Source: Lentisphaerota bacterium
Lineage (GTDB): Bacteria > Verrucomicrobiota > Kiritimatiellia > Kiritimatiellales > Pontiellaceae
Reading direction: 5' to 3'
DNA: 39,636 bases
Assembly (NCBI GenBank): GCA_012729265.1
Contig: JAAYDL010000220.1
Coordinates: 1 to 39,636 of the forward strand
Of the stretch, positions 32,060 to 39,636 are shown in pieces (the first letter of the stretch is position 1; every line of letters begins with the position of its first letter). A program made the translations under genes and the position numbers. The notes under the pieces were generated by a model. It saw nothing but the letters and a program-made list of their open reading frames with translations, was not told where the DNA came from and did not search any database.

Positions 32060-32683
32060 TATTCCCCCACCTGTGTAAAAATCATGTGAATCCAAATGGC
32101 AATACACACTTTCATAATGTCGGACGATTGTCATGCGCAAATTTCATCCACTCCACAATTCTCTCCGTTCCCCCTTCCCTTCCGCTACAGCAATGATGAA
32201 TAGGATCTTCTTCACGCGACGATACAAATTAAGATGGGCAGGCAAGATGCCCGCGATACAGCAGGCTGAAAGCATGTTCTACTTTACCGAATGCATTTTC
32301 ATTTCTTAGCGAGCTCTGTGACTTTGCGTGAGATCATATTAACCACTAAATACATGGAAAGCTCGGGTGCATGAAATTACCCATTATCTGCAACGAATGA
32401 AGGGAAAGGAGCGAATGGAAATAATTATTCTGCCCAAAATCATTTTGCCTGATAATTCATTATCTTTGCGATCCTTGCGTTCCTTTGCGGTTAAACAATC
32501 TCTATGAACTCGGTCTCCTCCAGCACAGCGGGTGGTGACAAAACTGAAGGTGCATAGGTTTTAGGCAGAATAATTTTAGGGCAGGATCATTACCGAGGGT
32601 GACACGAACCCGCTTTCGAGTTTTCAGATTGTTTCGGGTTTCGGAATTCGGGTTTAGGATTTTCGCAATCCGCAGGATTGGGG
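32060..32683. other. Intergenic region upstream of the giant gene, composed of several repeat types
   Basis: A 624-bp gap with no supported gene. It contains the giant gene's promoter region, a GGGCAGGCAAGATGCCC hairpin (32235-32251), low-complexity strings of the kind CTTAGCGAGCTCTGTGAC and CTTTGCGATCC plus CCTTTGCGGTTAAA (about 32308-32325 and 32464-32495), AACCACTAAATACATGG (about 32340), an inverted pair at 32427-32452 and 32561-32587, and a TTTCGGGTTTCGG patch (about 32618-32662). Confidence 0.6.
32427..32587. repeat. Inverted pair of ATTCTGCCCAAAATCATT-type arms around a TTTGCG low-complexity core
   Basis: The left arm (32427-32452) reads ATTCTGCCCAAAATCATT and then TTGCCTGA. The reverse complement of the right arm (32561-32587) reads ATCCTGCCCTAAAATTATT and then CTGCCTAA. 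The centre includes a run based on CTTTGCG and ending GCGGTTAAA. The whole looks like a composite non-coding element. Confidence 0.5.
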
Positions 32684-33076
32684 TTAGCGGTGTGTCAGCA
32701 CAAAGTAAAGCTGACGGATGCGCAGGTCCGGGTACTGTGCCTGAAGCTTTTGCAGAAGGATCCGCTTCATGCGTTCAAGCTCCGGGAGCCAGCCGGGATG
32801 ATCGACATAAACATGCAGCATCCCACCGCTTAATGCGCCCGGATGACTGTGCTGGGCAATCTGCTGACCAACCAGCTTCGGCCATGCCTCGCGCAACACC
32901 AGCAAATGATCGCCCACCGGCTCTTCAAGACCGGCGACAACATCTTTGAGAATGTCCCCTATGCTGCGCACATCGCGCTTCGGTGCCGCCGGCTTGCCCA
33001 GCTTATAGCGAACCTGATCCAGCTCCCAGCGGGCATAATTGCGTTTACTCTGTCTCGGATCTTCCATACCGCGCAT
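32684..33076 (-). CDS. DUF721 (DciA-like) protein
   Basis: A 130-residue protein of the DUF721 family. The core reads REAWPKLVGQQIAQHSHPGALSGGMLHVYVDHPGWLPELERMKRILLQKL, here given only by its landmarks W-KLVG, H-P, G-LHV-VDH-GWL-EL (about residues 65-115). Members include DciA, which loads the replicative helicase DnaB in bacteria lacking DnaC, but many DUF721 proteins are untested. The N-terminal 50 residues are basic and probably flexible. A second ATG at 33067 is an alternative start; neither has a clear ribosome site. It is divergent from manA with only about 50 bp between starts. Confidence 0.75.
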   Translation of the reverse strand: MRGMEDPRQSKRNYARWELDQVRYKLGKPAAPKRDVRSIGDILKDVVAGLEEPVGDHLLVLREAWPKLVGQQIAQHSHPGALSGGMLHVYVDHPGWLPELERMKRILLQKLQAQYPDLRIRQLYFVLTHR

Positions 33077-33129
33077 TCAGCCACAAAGAAGGTTTGATTA
33101 AAAACCAAATCATCTTCTTTAATAGAGCC

Positions 33130-34122
33130 ATGACTAAAAAGCTTTATCCAATGACGTTCCGTCCCGTTTACAAGGACTATCTCTGGGGCGGTTCACGCAT
33201 TCCGGAAACCTTCCACCGCCCGCTTCCCGAGGGTATTTATGCGGAGTCGTGGGAAATTGCCGACCGCAACGACGGCATGAGTGTGGTAACCAACGGCCCG
33301 CTGGCAGGTCAGACGCTGCGCGCGCTGCTGGAAGATAACGCCACAGGAATTCTGGGAACTCGAACGAAGGGCACCCAATTTCCTCTGCTGATCAAGCTGA
33401 TCGATGCCCGCCAAAAACTCAGCGTACAGGTGCACCCCAACACAAAAACAGCGGCCACATTGGGAGGGGAAGCTAAAACGGAAATGTGGTACCTGCTGGG
33501 CGATAACGAAACGGAGCTCTATTGCGGATTTAAAAAAGGGATCACCCGCGAGGATTTGACGAAGGCCATCGACCAAGGAACTTGCGCAGAAACGCTCCGC
33601 ACCATTCCCGTCAAAAAAGGAGATGCTGTTTTTGTCGGCGGAGGCAGCGTTCATTCCATTGGAGAAAACTGTCTGATTCTGGAGGTGCAGCAAAACTCCA
33701 ACACCACCTATCGATTCTACGACTGGGACCGCGTGGACGCCAACGGACAACCGCGTGAACTTCATATTGAAAAGGCGGTGAATGCCATCGATTGGAACGA
33801 ATATGTCTATCCGTTGATCCCTCCGGAATTATTGGTCGACACCGACGGCTTTCAGTGCTGGGAAATTTTGGAGTGCAAATATTTCCGTATTGAAAAGCTT
33901 CAACTCAGCCAACCGCTTGAGATCCCGCTCGACGGCTCCACCTTCCACGCACTGTTTACCGCAGAAGGCGAAGCCACTATCGAATGGAACGAAGGAACGC
34001 TCACGGCCCCTGCCGGTACATCCGTCCTGATTCCCGCCGCACTGACCGACTATACCCTCGCAGGCAACGCAACCGTTATCCGGATTTCCCTCCCCGGAAC
34101 CCCCGGAAAGAACCGACTTTAA
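33130..34122 (+). CDS. manA: Mannose-6-phosphate isomerase, class I
   Basis: A 330-residue zinc enzyme interconverting mannose-6-phosphate and fructose-6-phosphate. RPVYKDYLWGG opens the cupin fold. The metal ligands of the family are visible as Q100 and H102 (SVQVHPN), E118 (TEMWYLL) and H175 (GGGSVHSIGENCLILEVQQNS), followed by YRFYDWDR. The size fits the short bacterial type. The ATG at 33130 is chosen by homology to the family start; no good ribosome site is visible, and the upstream open frame overlaps the divergent DUF721 gene and is not coding. It supplies or consumes mannose phosphate for polysaccharide synthesis or sugar use. Confidence 0.93.
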   Translation: MTKKLYPMTFRPVYKDYLWGGSRIPETFHRPLPEGIYAESWEIADRNDGMSVVTNGPLAGQTLRALLEDNATGILGTRTKGTQFPLLIKLIDARQKLSVQVHPNTKTAATLGGEAKTEMWYLLGDNETELYCGFKKGITREDLTKAIDQGTCAETLRTIPVKKGDAVFVGGGSVHSIGENCLILEVQQNSNTTYRFYDWDRVDANGQPRELHIEKAVNAIDWNEYVYPLIPPELLVDTDGFQCWEILECKYFRIEKLQLSQPLEIPLDGSTFHALFTAEGEATIEWNEGTLTAPAGTSVLIPAALTDYTLAGNATVIRISLPGTPGKNRL

Positions 34123-34127
34123 CCCTG

Positions 34128-34158
34128 AAAAAAAACCCCGGAAATAACTTCCGGGGTT
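34128..34158 (-). terminator. Rho-independent terminator of the GPH transporter gene
   Basis: A 10-bp stem (AACCCCGGAA / TTCCGGGGTT) with a 5-base loop. On the minus strand it runs into a T-rich tail made from the A-run at 34128-34135. It lies in the convergent gap after manA, whose own strand lacks a T-run. A further GC-rich hairpin (34167-34189) lies between it and the transporter stop. Confidence 0.8.
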
Positions 34159-34198
34159 CTGTCGTTGAAGGGCCGCTCACGCGGCCTTCCAAACACGA

Positions 34199-35611
34199 TT
34201 AGTCTTTCGCTTTCCGCCGCTCTTGGAGATCGGATTCGATTTCATCCAGTTTGTTTTTGTTCAGCGGGTAGAAGAGCATGAATGCCATTGCAGCCAATGC
34301 GGCCAGCGCAGGATAGATACTCATAGCCAAATGCATGCCGGATTTAGCCATGTCTGTTTGGACTTGAGCATTTTGATCATATCCGTGGTACGCCAAGATC
34401 CATCCCAGTGCCGCGCCACCAAACGCAACGCCCAGCTTCAAGGCAAACAAGGATGCCGCCATGATGAAGGCCGTTGAGCGACGATTGTTTTTCCACTCTT
34501 GGTATTCTGCCGTATCCGTATAAATTGCCCATTGCAGAACCGATACTGGCCCCATCGCGAATGAGGTGATGAACTGTAGAATGAACAGAGGAATAACTTG
34601 ATGGGGTTTAAGGAAAAATACCAGTGCGCATGAGATGGCCGTAATCAGCATGAATGCCGCATAGGTCCTAGATTTCCCCAGCACGTTGGAGAACCATTTC
34701 GTCAACACAGCACCAGCGATGGTGAAGAATGTTCCAATAAGCAGGTAGGAGGTGGTTAATGTAGCACTTGAAAGCTTTCCAAATCCGGCGACTTCCTGAT
34801 CTCCAATAACATGTTGGATATAGTAGGCAATGTCTCCACCACGAAGGCAGATGAAGGTAAGCTGGAAGAAGGTGGCTCCACCAATCATCAACCATGGGAA
34901 GTTACCCCACAAATCCGTAACATTCGTCAAGAAAGAATGCTTTTCCTCAACAGCAACCGTTGCTCTTTCCCTTGTGGTGAAGAAGGTGATGAGGAACAGG
35001 ACAGCAGCTGCCGAAGCCAGGACAGCGACCGCCTTCTGCCATCCATAGAAGTCGTTGGTTTCGCCATTGCCGAACTTGGTGACCATGTGAAGCAGGGCGA
35101 ACTGGACGATGAACTGGGCAATGAAGACCAGAACAAACCGGAAGGTTGAAATTACTGTTCTTTCCGTTGCGCTGGGAGAAATCACACCCATCAACGCGGC
35201 GTAGGGGACGTTAATGACCGTGTAGATCATCATCATCAACGTATAGGTGATGTAAGCATATACCAACTTGGCGACATAGCTCCACTCCGCGCCAAATGCT
35301 TCGGGCGTAGAGAAGGTAAAGAAGAAGATAATGCCGAACGGTATAGCCGTCCACAAAAGGTAGGGTCTATACGTACCCCACTTGGTTTTCGTCTTGTCCG
35401 CAATCGCACCCATGATGGGATCGTTGATCGCGTCCCAGATTCGGGTGAGAAGGAACATGGTCGCTATATCCTTCGGGTTCAGTTTGAACACGTCTGTATA
35501 GAAAAACATGATGTAGTAAATCGTAATCTGAAAAAACAGATTCGACGCGGTATCGCCCAATCCATATCCGATCTTTTCACCGATCGAGATTTTATTATTT
35601 ATACCTTTCAC
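34199..35611 (-). CDS. GPH-family sugar:cation symporter (MFS)
   Basis: A 470-residue transporter with about 12 membrane spans, of the glycoside-pentoside-hexuronide family (MelB, XynP and YicJ relatives). Typical parts are EKIGYGLGDTASNLFFQ at the N-terminus, FLLTRIWDAINDPIMGAIADKT after the second span (Asp pair typical of cation coupling), the RPYLLW motif, and TDTAEYQEWKNNRRSTAFIMA near span 10. Translation starts at GTG 35611 with AGGAG 8 bases upstream. The GH43 gene lies upstream on the same strand, 205 bp away, with a divergent XylR-like regulator beyond. Xylo- or arabino-oligosaccharides are the likely cargo; this is inferred from neighbours. Confidence 0.9.
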   Translation of the reverse strand: MKGINNKISIGEKIGYGLGDTASNLFFQITIYYIMFFYTDVFKLNPKDIATMFLLTRIWDAINDPIMGAIADKTKTKWGTYRPYLLWTAIPFGIIFFFTFSTPEAFGAEWSYVAKLVYAYITYTLMMMIYTVINVPYAALMGVISPSATERTVISTFRFVLVFIAQFIVQFALLHMVTKFGNGETNDFYGWQKAVAVLASAAAVLFLITFFTTRERATVAVEEKHSFLTNVTDLWGNFPWLMIGGATFFQLTFICLRGGDIAYYIQHVIGDQEVAGFGKLSSATLTTSYLLIGTFFTIAGAVLTKWFSNVLGKSRTYAAFMLITAISCALVFFLKPHQVIPLFILQFITSFAMGPVSVLQWAIYTDTAEYQEWKNNRRSTAFIMAASLFALKLGVAFGGAALGWILAYHGYDQNAQVQTDMAKSGMHLAMSIYPALAALAAMAFMLFYPLNKNKLDEIESDLQERRKAKD

Positions 35612-35816
35612 TCAAAACTCCTCTCAATAATTTCAACTCCGCGCATCCAGCCGTCATTGACCTAAAGATGCTCAACACCCGCCCTAACGCAAGCTCCCGC
35701 CTGCATTCCAATACAAACAAAAACGGGGATCCTGCTTTTTGACTCGCAGGAAACCCAAGCTTTTTATGACGAAGCAAGGACATCTCTTATTATAAGATAA
35801 ACCCTCAAAACCATCC

Positions 35817-36788
35817 TTACTCTCCGCCGCCGTCAATAGTTTTAATCGTTCCATCGCTGTTATATTCCAGCTCGCAGACCTTCATGCTGCGGAGCCAGGT
35901 TTTTCCGCCCGAAGGCACGCTGTCATGATGAAACAGATACCATGTTCCCTTAAACTCAACGATGGAATGATGCGTCGTCCAGCCGACGACCGGCGTAAGA
36001 ATAACGCCTTTATACGTGAACGGACCGTACGGATTATCGCCGATCGCATAGCAGAGGTTGTGCGTGTTGCCCGTAGAGTATGAGAAATAATATTTTCCAT
36101 TATATTTGTGCATCCAAGAGGCCTCAAAGAAACGACGATCATGTTCGCCGGCGGTAATCACCGATCCATTTTCGTCAAGAAGCACGACCCCCCGAGGCTC
36201 CTCCGCAAACTCAAGCATATCGTCGCTCAATTTGACTACGCGGGCCGGCAGAGCAGGTTCATCATCTGCGGGTTCCTGCCCGCACTCGATGGCCTTATTG
36301 TTGCGGTAGCGCTGAAGCTGCCCACCCCAAAGTCCGCCGAAATACATATAATAGGACCCATCATCATCAAGGAAAACGCAAGGATCGATGGAGTAACTGC
36401 CCTTGATCGGCGCATCCTGCGGAACGAACGGCCCTTCCGGTTTATCACTGATGGCCACCCCGATGCGGAAGATATCGGTCTGATCCTTCAACGGAAAATA
36501 GAGGTAATATTTTCCATCCTTTTCTGCGCAATCCGAGTCCCACAGCTGACGCCCCGCCCAGGGAATGTCCTTCACATCAAGCGCCACGCCATGATCAGTA
36601 GCTTCGCCGTTGATGTCATCCATGGAAAAGATGTGATAATCGCGCATATCAAAATGATCGCCATTATCATTTTCCGGGATGCCCGACTCAATATCGTGCG
36701 AGGGATAGATGTAGAGTCTTCCATTGAAAACATGTGCAGCCGGATCGGCCGTATAAAGATCAGGTACCAGATATCTTGCTTTTTTCAT
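35817..36788 (-). CDS. GH43-family glycoside hydrolase, cytoplasmic
   Basis: A 323-residue five-bladed beta-propeller glycosidase with no signal peptide. The three GH43 catalytic residues are visible: D15 (YTADPAAHVF, general base), D135 (YSIDPCVF, pKa modulator) and E222 (RFFEASWMHK, general acid). HHSIVEFKGTWYLFHHDS near the end matches the last blade. GH43 enzymes are beta-xylosidases, arabinofuranosidases or related; the subfamily cannot be settled by eye. The absence of an export signal, with a GPH symporter next door, suggests cleavage of imported oligosaccharides. ATG 36788 is preferred over an in-frame GTG at 36797 because AAAGAG is spaced for it. Confidence 0.9.
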   Translation of the reverse strand: MKKARYLVPDLYTADPAAHVFNGRLYIYPSHDIESGIPENDNGDHFDMRDYHIFSMDDINGEATDHGVALDVKDIPWAGRQLWDSDCAEKDGKYYLYFPLKDQTDIFRIGVAISDKPEGPFVPQDAPIKGSYSIDPCVFLDDDGSYYMYFGGLWGGQLQRYRNNKAIECGQEPADDEPALPARVVKLSDDMLEFAEEPRGVVLLDENGSVITAGEHDRRFFEASWMHKYNGKYYFSYSTGNTHNLCYAIGDNPYGPFTYKGVILTPVVGWTTHHSIVEFKGTWYLFHHDSVPSGGKTWLRSMKVCELEYNSDGTIKTIDGGGE

Positions 36789-36990
36789 ATTATACACTCT
36801 TTGTTTAAACCAACTGAACTACCTAAAAAAGACGGAATTCAGACCGAAATCCATTGATTCAAAAACCAAATCCGCCTCTGCCCACATCACAACCAGTTGA
36901 AGACCGACTGTCAGCGCCCTTCTTAAAGTTGTAAGGTATAACACCACAACGAAGCATTAATCAACCTAAACTCATGAACAAAAAGTTCTG

Positions 36991-37009
36991 TTTTGCGAAA
37001 CGAGCAAAA
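36991..37009. promoter_or_regulatory. Palindromic operator candidate TTTTGC-N7-GCAAAA
   Basis: A perfect 6-bp inverted repeat, extended imperfectly by CTG on the left and CAG on the right with one extra base pair. It lies about 200 bp upstream of the GH43 start, and could bind a dimeric repressor or be a CRP-like or LacI-type site. Confidence 0.35.
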
Positions 37010-37114
37010 CACAGTACGAATCCTACCCGATCGACTTAAACCAGGGGTCCTGAAACAGGGTTAATCGCAGGTCCGCGCCATCTATTTGGAGTGGAAGGAA
37101 CCAAATGCCATCAG

Positions 37115-37149
37115 GAAACAATTTGAAATACCGTTTTATGAAACAAATT
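37115..37149. promoter_or_regulatory. Direct-repeat operator candidate for the XylR-like regulator
   Basis: GAAACAATTT (37115-37124) and GAAACAAATT (37140-37149) stand 25 bp apart start to start. AraC-type DNA-binding domains commonly bind direct repeats, so this is the best candidate site for the adjacent regulator. Confidence 0.4.
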
Positions 37150-37317
37150 CACCCATCCCAAGGGATCAATTTCAGGCACACCCCGCTTCACAAAAACGAC
37201 TGAATCAGGAACATTTGAAGAAAAAAACAAAACCGCACTGAAAGAAAAGCCAGGCGAATGCCCACCTACCGAAATCCGATCCATATGCCAACAAATGAAA
37301 CTTTTGACACAGCAAGG

Positions 37318-37347
37318 TTGACAACCCAACACAGCGAGACCTATGTA
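37318..37347 (+). promoter_or_regulatory. Candidate promoter of the XylR-like regulator gene
   Basis: TTGACA (37318-37323) and TATGTA (37342-37347) are separated by 18 bp, 33 bp before the start codon. A second TTGACA stands 14 bp upstream. Confidence 0.45.
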
Positions 37348-37379
37348 TGAAATAACATTAAAAAAGACCCATAATTACT

Positions 37380-38540
37380 ATGATTAAACTCAAACATGTT
37401 ATACTGCTGCTTGAGTGGTACGACTACCGTATCCACCGGGGTGTCGCAAAAGTTGCCCGTGAGGCGGGTTGGCAACTAAACTGCCCCAAAGACCCCACCG
37501 CCAATGGAGGCATCCTGAATCGTTGGAAAGGCGACGGATGTATCGCTCTCTTACAATGCCGCGATACCTTGGAATATTTCAGAACTCATAAAATACCCGT
37601 AGTGGACATGGGACTCGGAAATCATCATCTGCCTATCCCCCGCGTCGTAACCGACAACCGTCAGATTGGTCGACTTGCGGCCGAACACTTCCGAGACCAC
37701 GGCTATCGAGAAGTTTTTGCACTCAATCCGGCGAATGTACCGATGTATCGTGAGCGCTTCAATGCCATCAAGGACTACATGGAAGCCGACGGCGGAACAG
37801 TCGTTGAATTGGAAACGGAGGAAACCCGCCTACCCGAACTGATAAGCGAACTTAAGGAGATTGCACAGCGTCGCGGCAATAGACTCGAGGAATTATCACT
37901 GGGATTCTTTGCCTATCACGATAATATGGCCGCTCAGATCATATCACTCTGCCTCCAAAACGAACTGCGCGTGCCCGAAAACATTGCCGTACTGGGTGTC
38001 GACAACGACGACTTAATCAACGCAGGACTGACGATCAGCCTCAGCAGTATCGACACCGACCAGGAAGGTCTGGGCCGACAAGCGGCCCTCCTGCTGCGGC
38101 ACATGCTCGACGACACCACCTTCACCCCGCACGAAGACACGCTGATCCGCCACTCGCCGAAAAACGTGGTGGTGCGCAGCAGCACAGACTGTTATGCCGT
38201 CCGCAATCCTCTGGTCGCCGATGCACTTCATTGGATCAAACACAACTTTCATAAAGGCATTCAGGCGGCGGATATTGCAGAGGCGATGGGCGTAACTCAG
38301 CAGGGACTGCAAAAGGCATTTTCCACAAACTATTCCCGTTCTCCGGGACAGGAAATCCGCCACCAACGCATACAGACGGTTGCTCATCTTCTCGGAAGCA
38401 CCAACGCCGGGCTTCAGGACATTGCCAAAAACTGCGGATTCAACTCCGTCGATACATTAATCAGCAGTTTCCGCAGAGAGTTCAACACGACACCAGGACA
38501 GTACCGCAAACAGCGACGTCAGGAAATGAAGACGCATTAA
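37380..38540 (+). CDS. XylR-like regulator (LacI-type sensor domain fused to AraC-type DNA-binding domain)
   Basis: A 386-residue transcription factor with the architecture of E. coli XylR. Residues about 5-265 are a periplasmic-binding-protein/LacI-type ligand domain (VILLLEWYDYRIHRGVAKVAREAGW, VVTDNRQIGRLAAEHFRDHGY, VLGVDNDDLINAGLTISLSSID). Residues about 275-380 are an AraC-type double helix-turn-helix (ADIAEAMGVTQQGLQKAFS, LQDIAKNCGFNSVDTLISSFRREFNTTPGQYR). XylR proteins activate xylose-use genes when sugar is bound; this one lies divergently from the GH43/symporter genes and is their likely activator. The actual inducer is unknown. The start has no strong ribosome site. Confidence 0.88.
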   Translation: MIKLKHVILLLEWYDYRIHRGVAKVAREAGWQLNCPKDPTANGGILNRWKGDGCIALLQCRDTLEYFRTHKIPVVDMGLGNHHLPIPRVVTDNRQIGRLAAEHFRDHGYREVFALNPANVPMYRERFNAIKDYMEADGGTVVELETEETRLPELISELKEIAQRRGNRLEELSLGFFAYHDNMAAQIISLCLQNELRVPENIAVLGVDNDDLINAGLTISLSSIDTDQEGLGRQAALLLRHMLDDTTFTPHEDTLIRHSPKNVVVRSSTDCYAVRNPLVADALHWIKHNFHKGIQAADIAEAMGVTQQGLQKAFSTNYSRSPGQEIRHQRIQTVAHLLGSTNAGLQDIAKNCGFNSVDTLISSFRREFNTTPGQYRKQRRQEMKTH

Positions 38541-38605
38541 ACTGAATTTGACTTTGCCAACCCGAGGTGCGGCGCGATAGCTTCAGGGTAATGAAAGAGG
38601 TCGCT

Positions 38606-39547
38606 ATGAATACTATCGAACAAATTAACAAAACCGCCGAAGAACTGATTCCTCTCTACGTACACGAAGAGGCCGACCTGCCCGACCGCCCGCTTTGGGA
38701 TCATCCGGAAATAAACGAAGTCATCGAAGCCCTGCGTCTGCTCTCCGATATCCTCTTCCCCGGAAAACACATTCCGGAGCCGAGCGACTTTAAGGCCTTC
38801 TTTATCCGTCAGCTCAAAAATACGGTCGATATTCTGCAGAACGAAATTGAGAAAGCGCTCCCCTTTCGTTGGATTGGCGCGGCGGATCTGCATGAAAAAA
38901 GAGAGCCGGTTGATCATATTCCTCTGGCTGCCGAAGAGATCATAAACCGGTTTGTCGACCAAATTCCCGCCATGCGCAGAGCGCTGATTGAAGACGTTAA
39001 GGCCGCCTACAACGGTGACCCGGCCGCATTGAGCTATGCCGAAGTCAAGCTCGCCTACCCCGGACTCCTCGCCATCACCTCGCATCGGATTGCGCACGAG
39101 CTTTACAAACTCGATGTTCCACTCATTCCGCGCATCATGAGCGAATATACCCACTCGCTCACCGGCATCGATATCCATCCCGGCGCAACCATCGGCACCG
39201 GATTTTTCATCGACCACGGCACCGGCGTTGTCATTGGAGAAACCTGCCACATCGGAAACCATGTAAAGCTTTATCAGGGCGTAACGCTCGGCGCAAAAAG
39301 CTTTCCGCTCGACGAACATGGCCGACCGATCAAACACATTCAGCGCCATCCCACCGTTGAGGACGACGTAGTGGTTTATGCCAACAGCACCATTCTCGGC
39401 GGCGACACGGTAATCGGCCACGGCTCTGTGGTTGCGGGCAACGTATTTTTGCTCGAGAGCACGCCGCCCAAGAGCTTGGTCACACGGGCCGGAGGCGGTG
39501 TCGTAATCCGCACCCGCGAAACGCCCAGCAACGGCACAGGTATTTAA
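38606..39547 (+). CDS. cysE: Serine O-acetyltransferase
   Basis: A 313-residue cytoplasmic enzyme making O-acetylserine from serine and acetyl-CoA, the first step of cysteine synthesis. The N-terminal half is the helical SATase domain. The C-terminal half is the left-handed beta-helix with hexapeptide repeats: YPGLLAITSHRIAHELY, IDIHPGATIGTGFFIDHGTG, VVIGETCHIGNHVKLYQGVTLGA, HPTVEDDVVVYANSTILGG. It is the longer SAT form with about 120 residues before the catalytic part. AGAGG lies 5 bases before ATG 38606; an upstream in-frame ATG at 38591 overlaps that ribosome site. Confidence 0.93.
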   Translation: MNTIEQINKTAEELIPLYVHEEADLPDRPLWDHPEINEVIEALRLLSDILFPGKHIPEPSDFKAFFIRQLKNTVDILQNEIEKALPFRWIGAADLHEKREPVDHIPLAAEEIINRFVDQIPAMRRALIEDVKAAYNGDPAALSYAEVKLAYPGLLAITSHRIAHELYKLDVPLIPRIMSEYTHSLTGIDIHPGATIGTGFFIDHGTGVVIGETCHIGNHVKLYQGVTLGAKSFPLDEHGRPIKHIQRHPTVEDDVVVYANSTILGGDTVIGHGSVVAGNVFLLESTPPKSLVTRAGGGVVIRTRETPSNGTGI

Positions 39548-39625
39548 ACTCCGCTCAATTACAGGTTTGCATTATTTGCGGGCCGAAGTAGCATCCCGTG
39601 CTCATTTTAAAACGAAAGGAAAACT

Positions 39626-39636
39626 ATGTCCAAAAC
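39626..39636 (+). CDS. Start of a further gene (cut by the right edge)
   Basis: AAAGGAAAACT followed by ATG TCC AAA, about 78 bp after the serine acetyltransferase stop. Only three codons (MSK) are visible. A cysteine synthase gene is a common neighbour of this enzyme, but the sequence here cannot show that. Confidence 0.5.

Larger units (their letters stand above)
36789..37379. other. Regulatory region between the divergent GH43 and XylR-like genes
   Basis: A 591-bp AT-rich gap without a convincing gene. It contains an inverted repeat TTTTGC/GCAAAA (36991-37009), a direct repeat GAAACAAWTT (37115-37149), and two TTGACA strings (37304-37309 and 37318-37323) before the regulator gene. A 73-codon leftward open frame at 37111-37332 has no family resemblance and covers these sites. 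Confidence 0.6.

Noticed and set aside
37111-37332. A 73-codon leftward open frame in the GH43-XylR spacer
   Set aside because: No ribosome site or family resemblance, and it covers the direct repeat and promoter-like sites.

Overview
The window looks like a chromosomal segment of a Gram-negative bacterium of the PVC superphylum, most probably Kiritimatiellota (Pontiella-like). This is an inference, not a database result. It rests on a carbohydrate-esterase pair, a GPH symporter/GH43/XylR-type locus, a giant secreted protein built from beta-helix, PKD and thrombospondin-3-like modules, several secreted proteins or lipoproteins, and intergenic DNA rich in short inverted and low-complexity repeats. 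No rRNA, tRNA, CRISPR array, prophage or transposase gene was seen.

Layout. 1-3449: the start of a leftward secreted HEAT-like protein, then two tandem secreted CE1-type esterases (658-2115, 2274-3404), each with its own terminator and sharing a 13-bp motif at the same distance from the start codon. 3468-5695: one reading frame holding two radical-SAM enzymes of futalosine-type menaquinone synthesis (MqnE then MqnC). A 66-bp palindromic repeat lies in frame at the domain junction, and a related 76-bp element supplies the stop codon. 5700-9609 (leftward): formate-THF ligase and transketolase. 9823-12501: a ribbon-helix-helix protein, a membrane protein and a HEAT-repeat lipoprotein. 12737-16804: a divergent pair made of a metallophosphoesterase lipoprotein and a secreted helical-repeat protein. 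17029-21146 (leftward): dnaK, groES and groEL, with groES bracketed by two degenerate inverted-repeat elements. 21566-32059 (leftward): one gene for a 3497-residue modular surface or secreted protein, flanked by repeat-packed intergenic DNA. 32684-34122: DUF721 protein and, divergently, phosphomannose isomerase. 34199-38540: GPH sugar symporter and GH43 glycosidase (leftward) with a divergent XylR-like regulator. 38606-39636: serine acetyltransferase and the first codons of another gene.

How the genes fit together. The esterases could remove acyl groups from plant or algal polysaccharide outside the cytoplasm. The symporter would import released oligosaccharides, the GH43 enzyme would cut them inside the cell, and the XylR-like protein would sense the sugar. 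Transketolase (pentose phosphate pathway), phosphomannose isomerase and formate-THF ligase are the central-metabolism partners.

The most interesting signal is the mqnE-mqnC fusion. The joint between the two enzymes is a palindromic repeat, and a second member of the family terminates the same gene. This suggests that a small mobile palindrome created a new two-domain enzyme.
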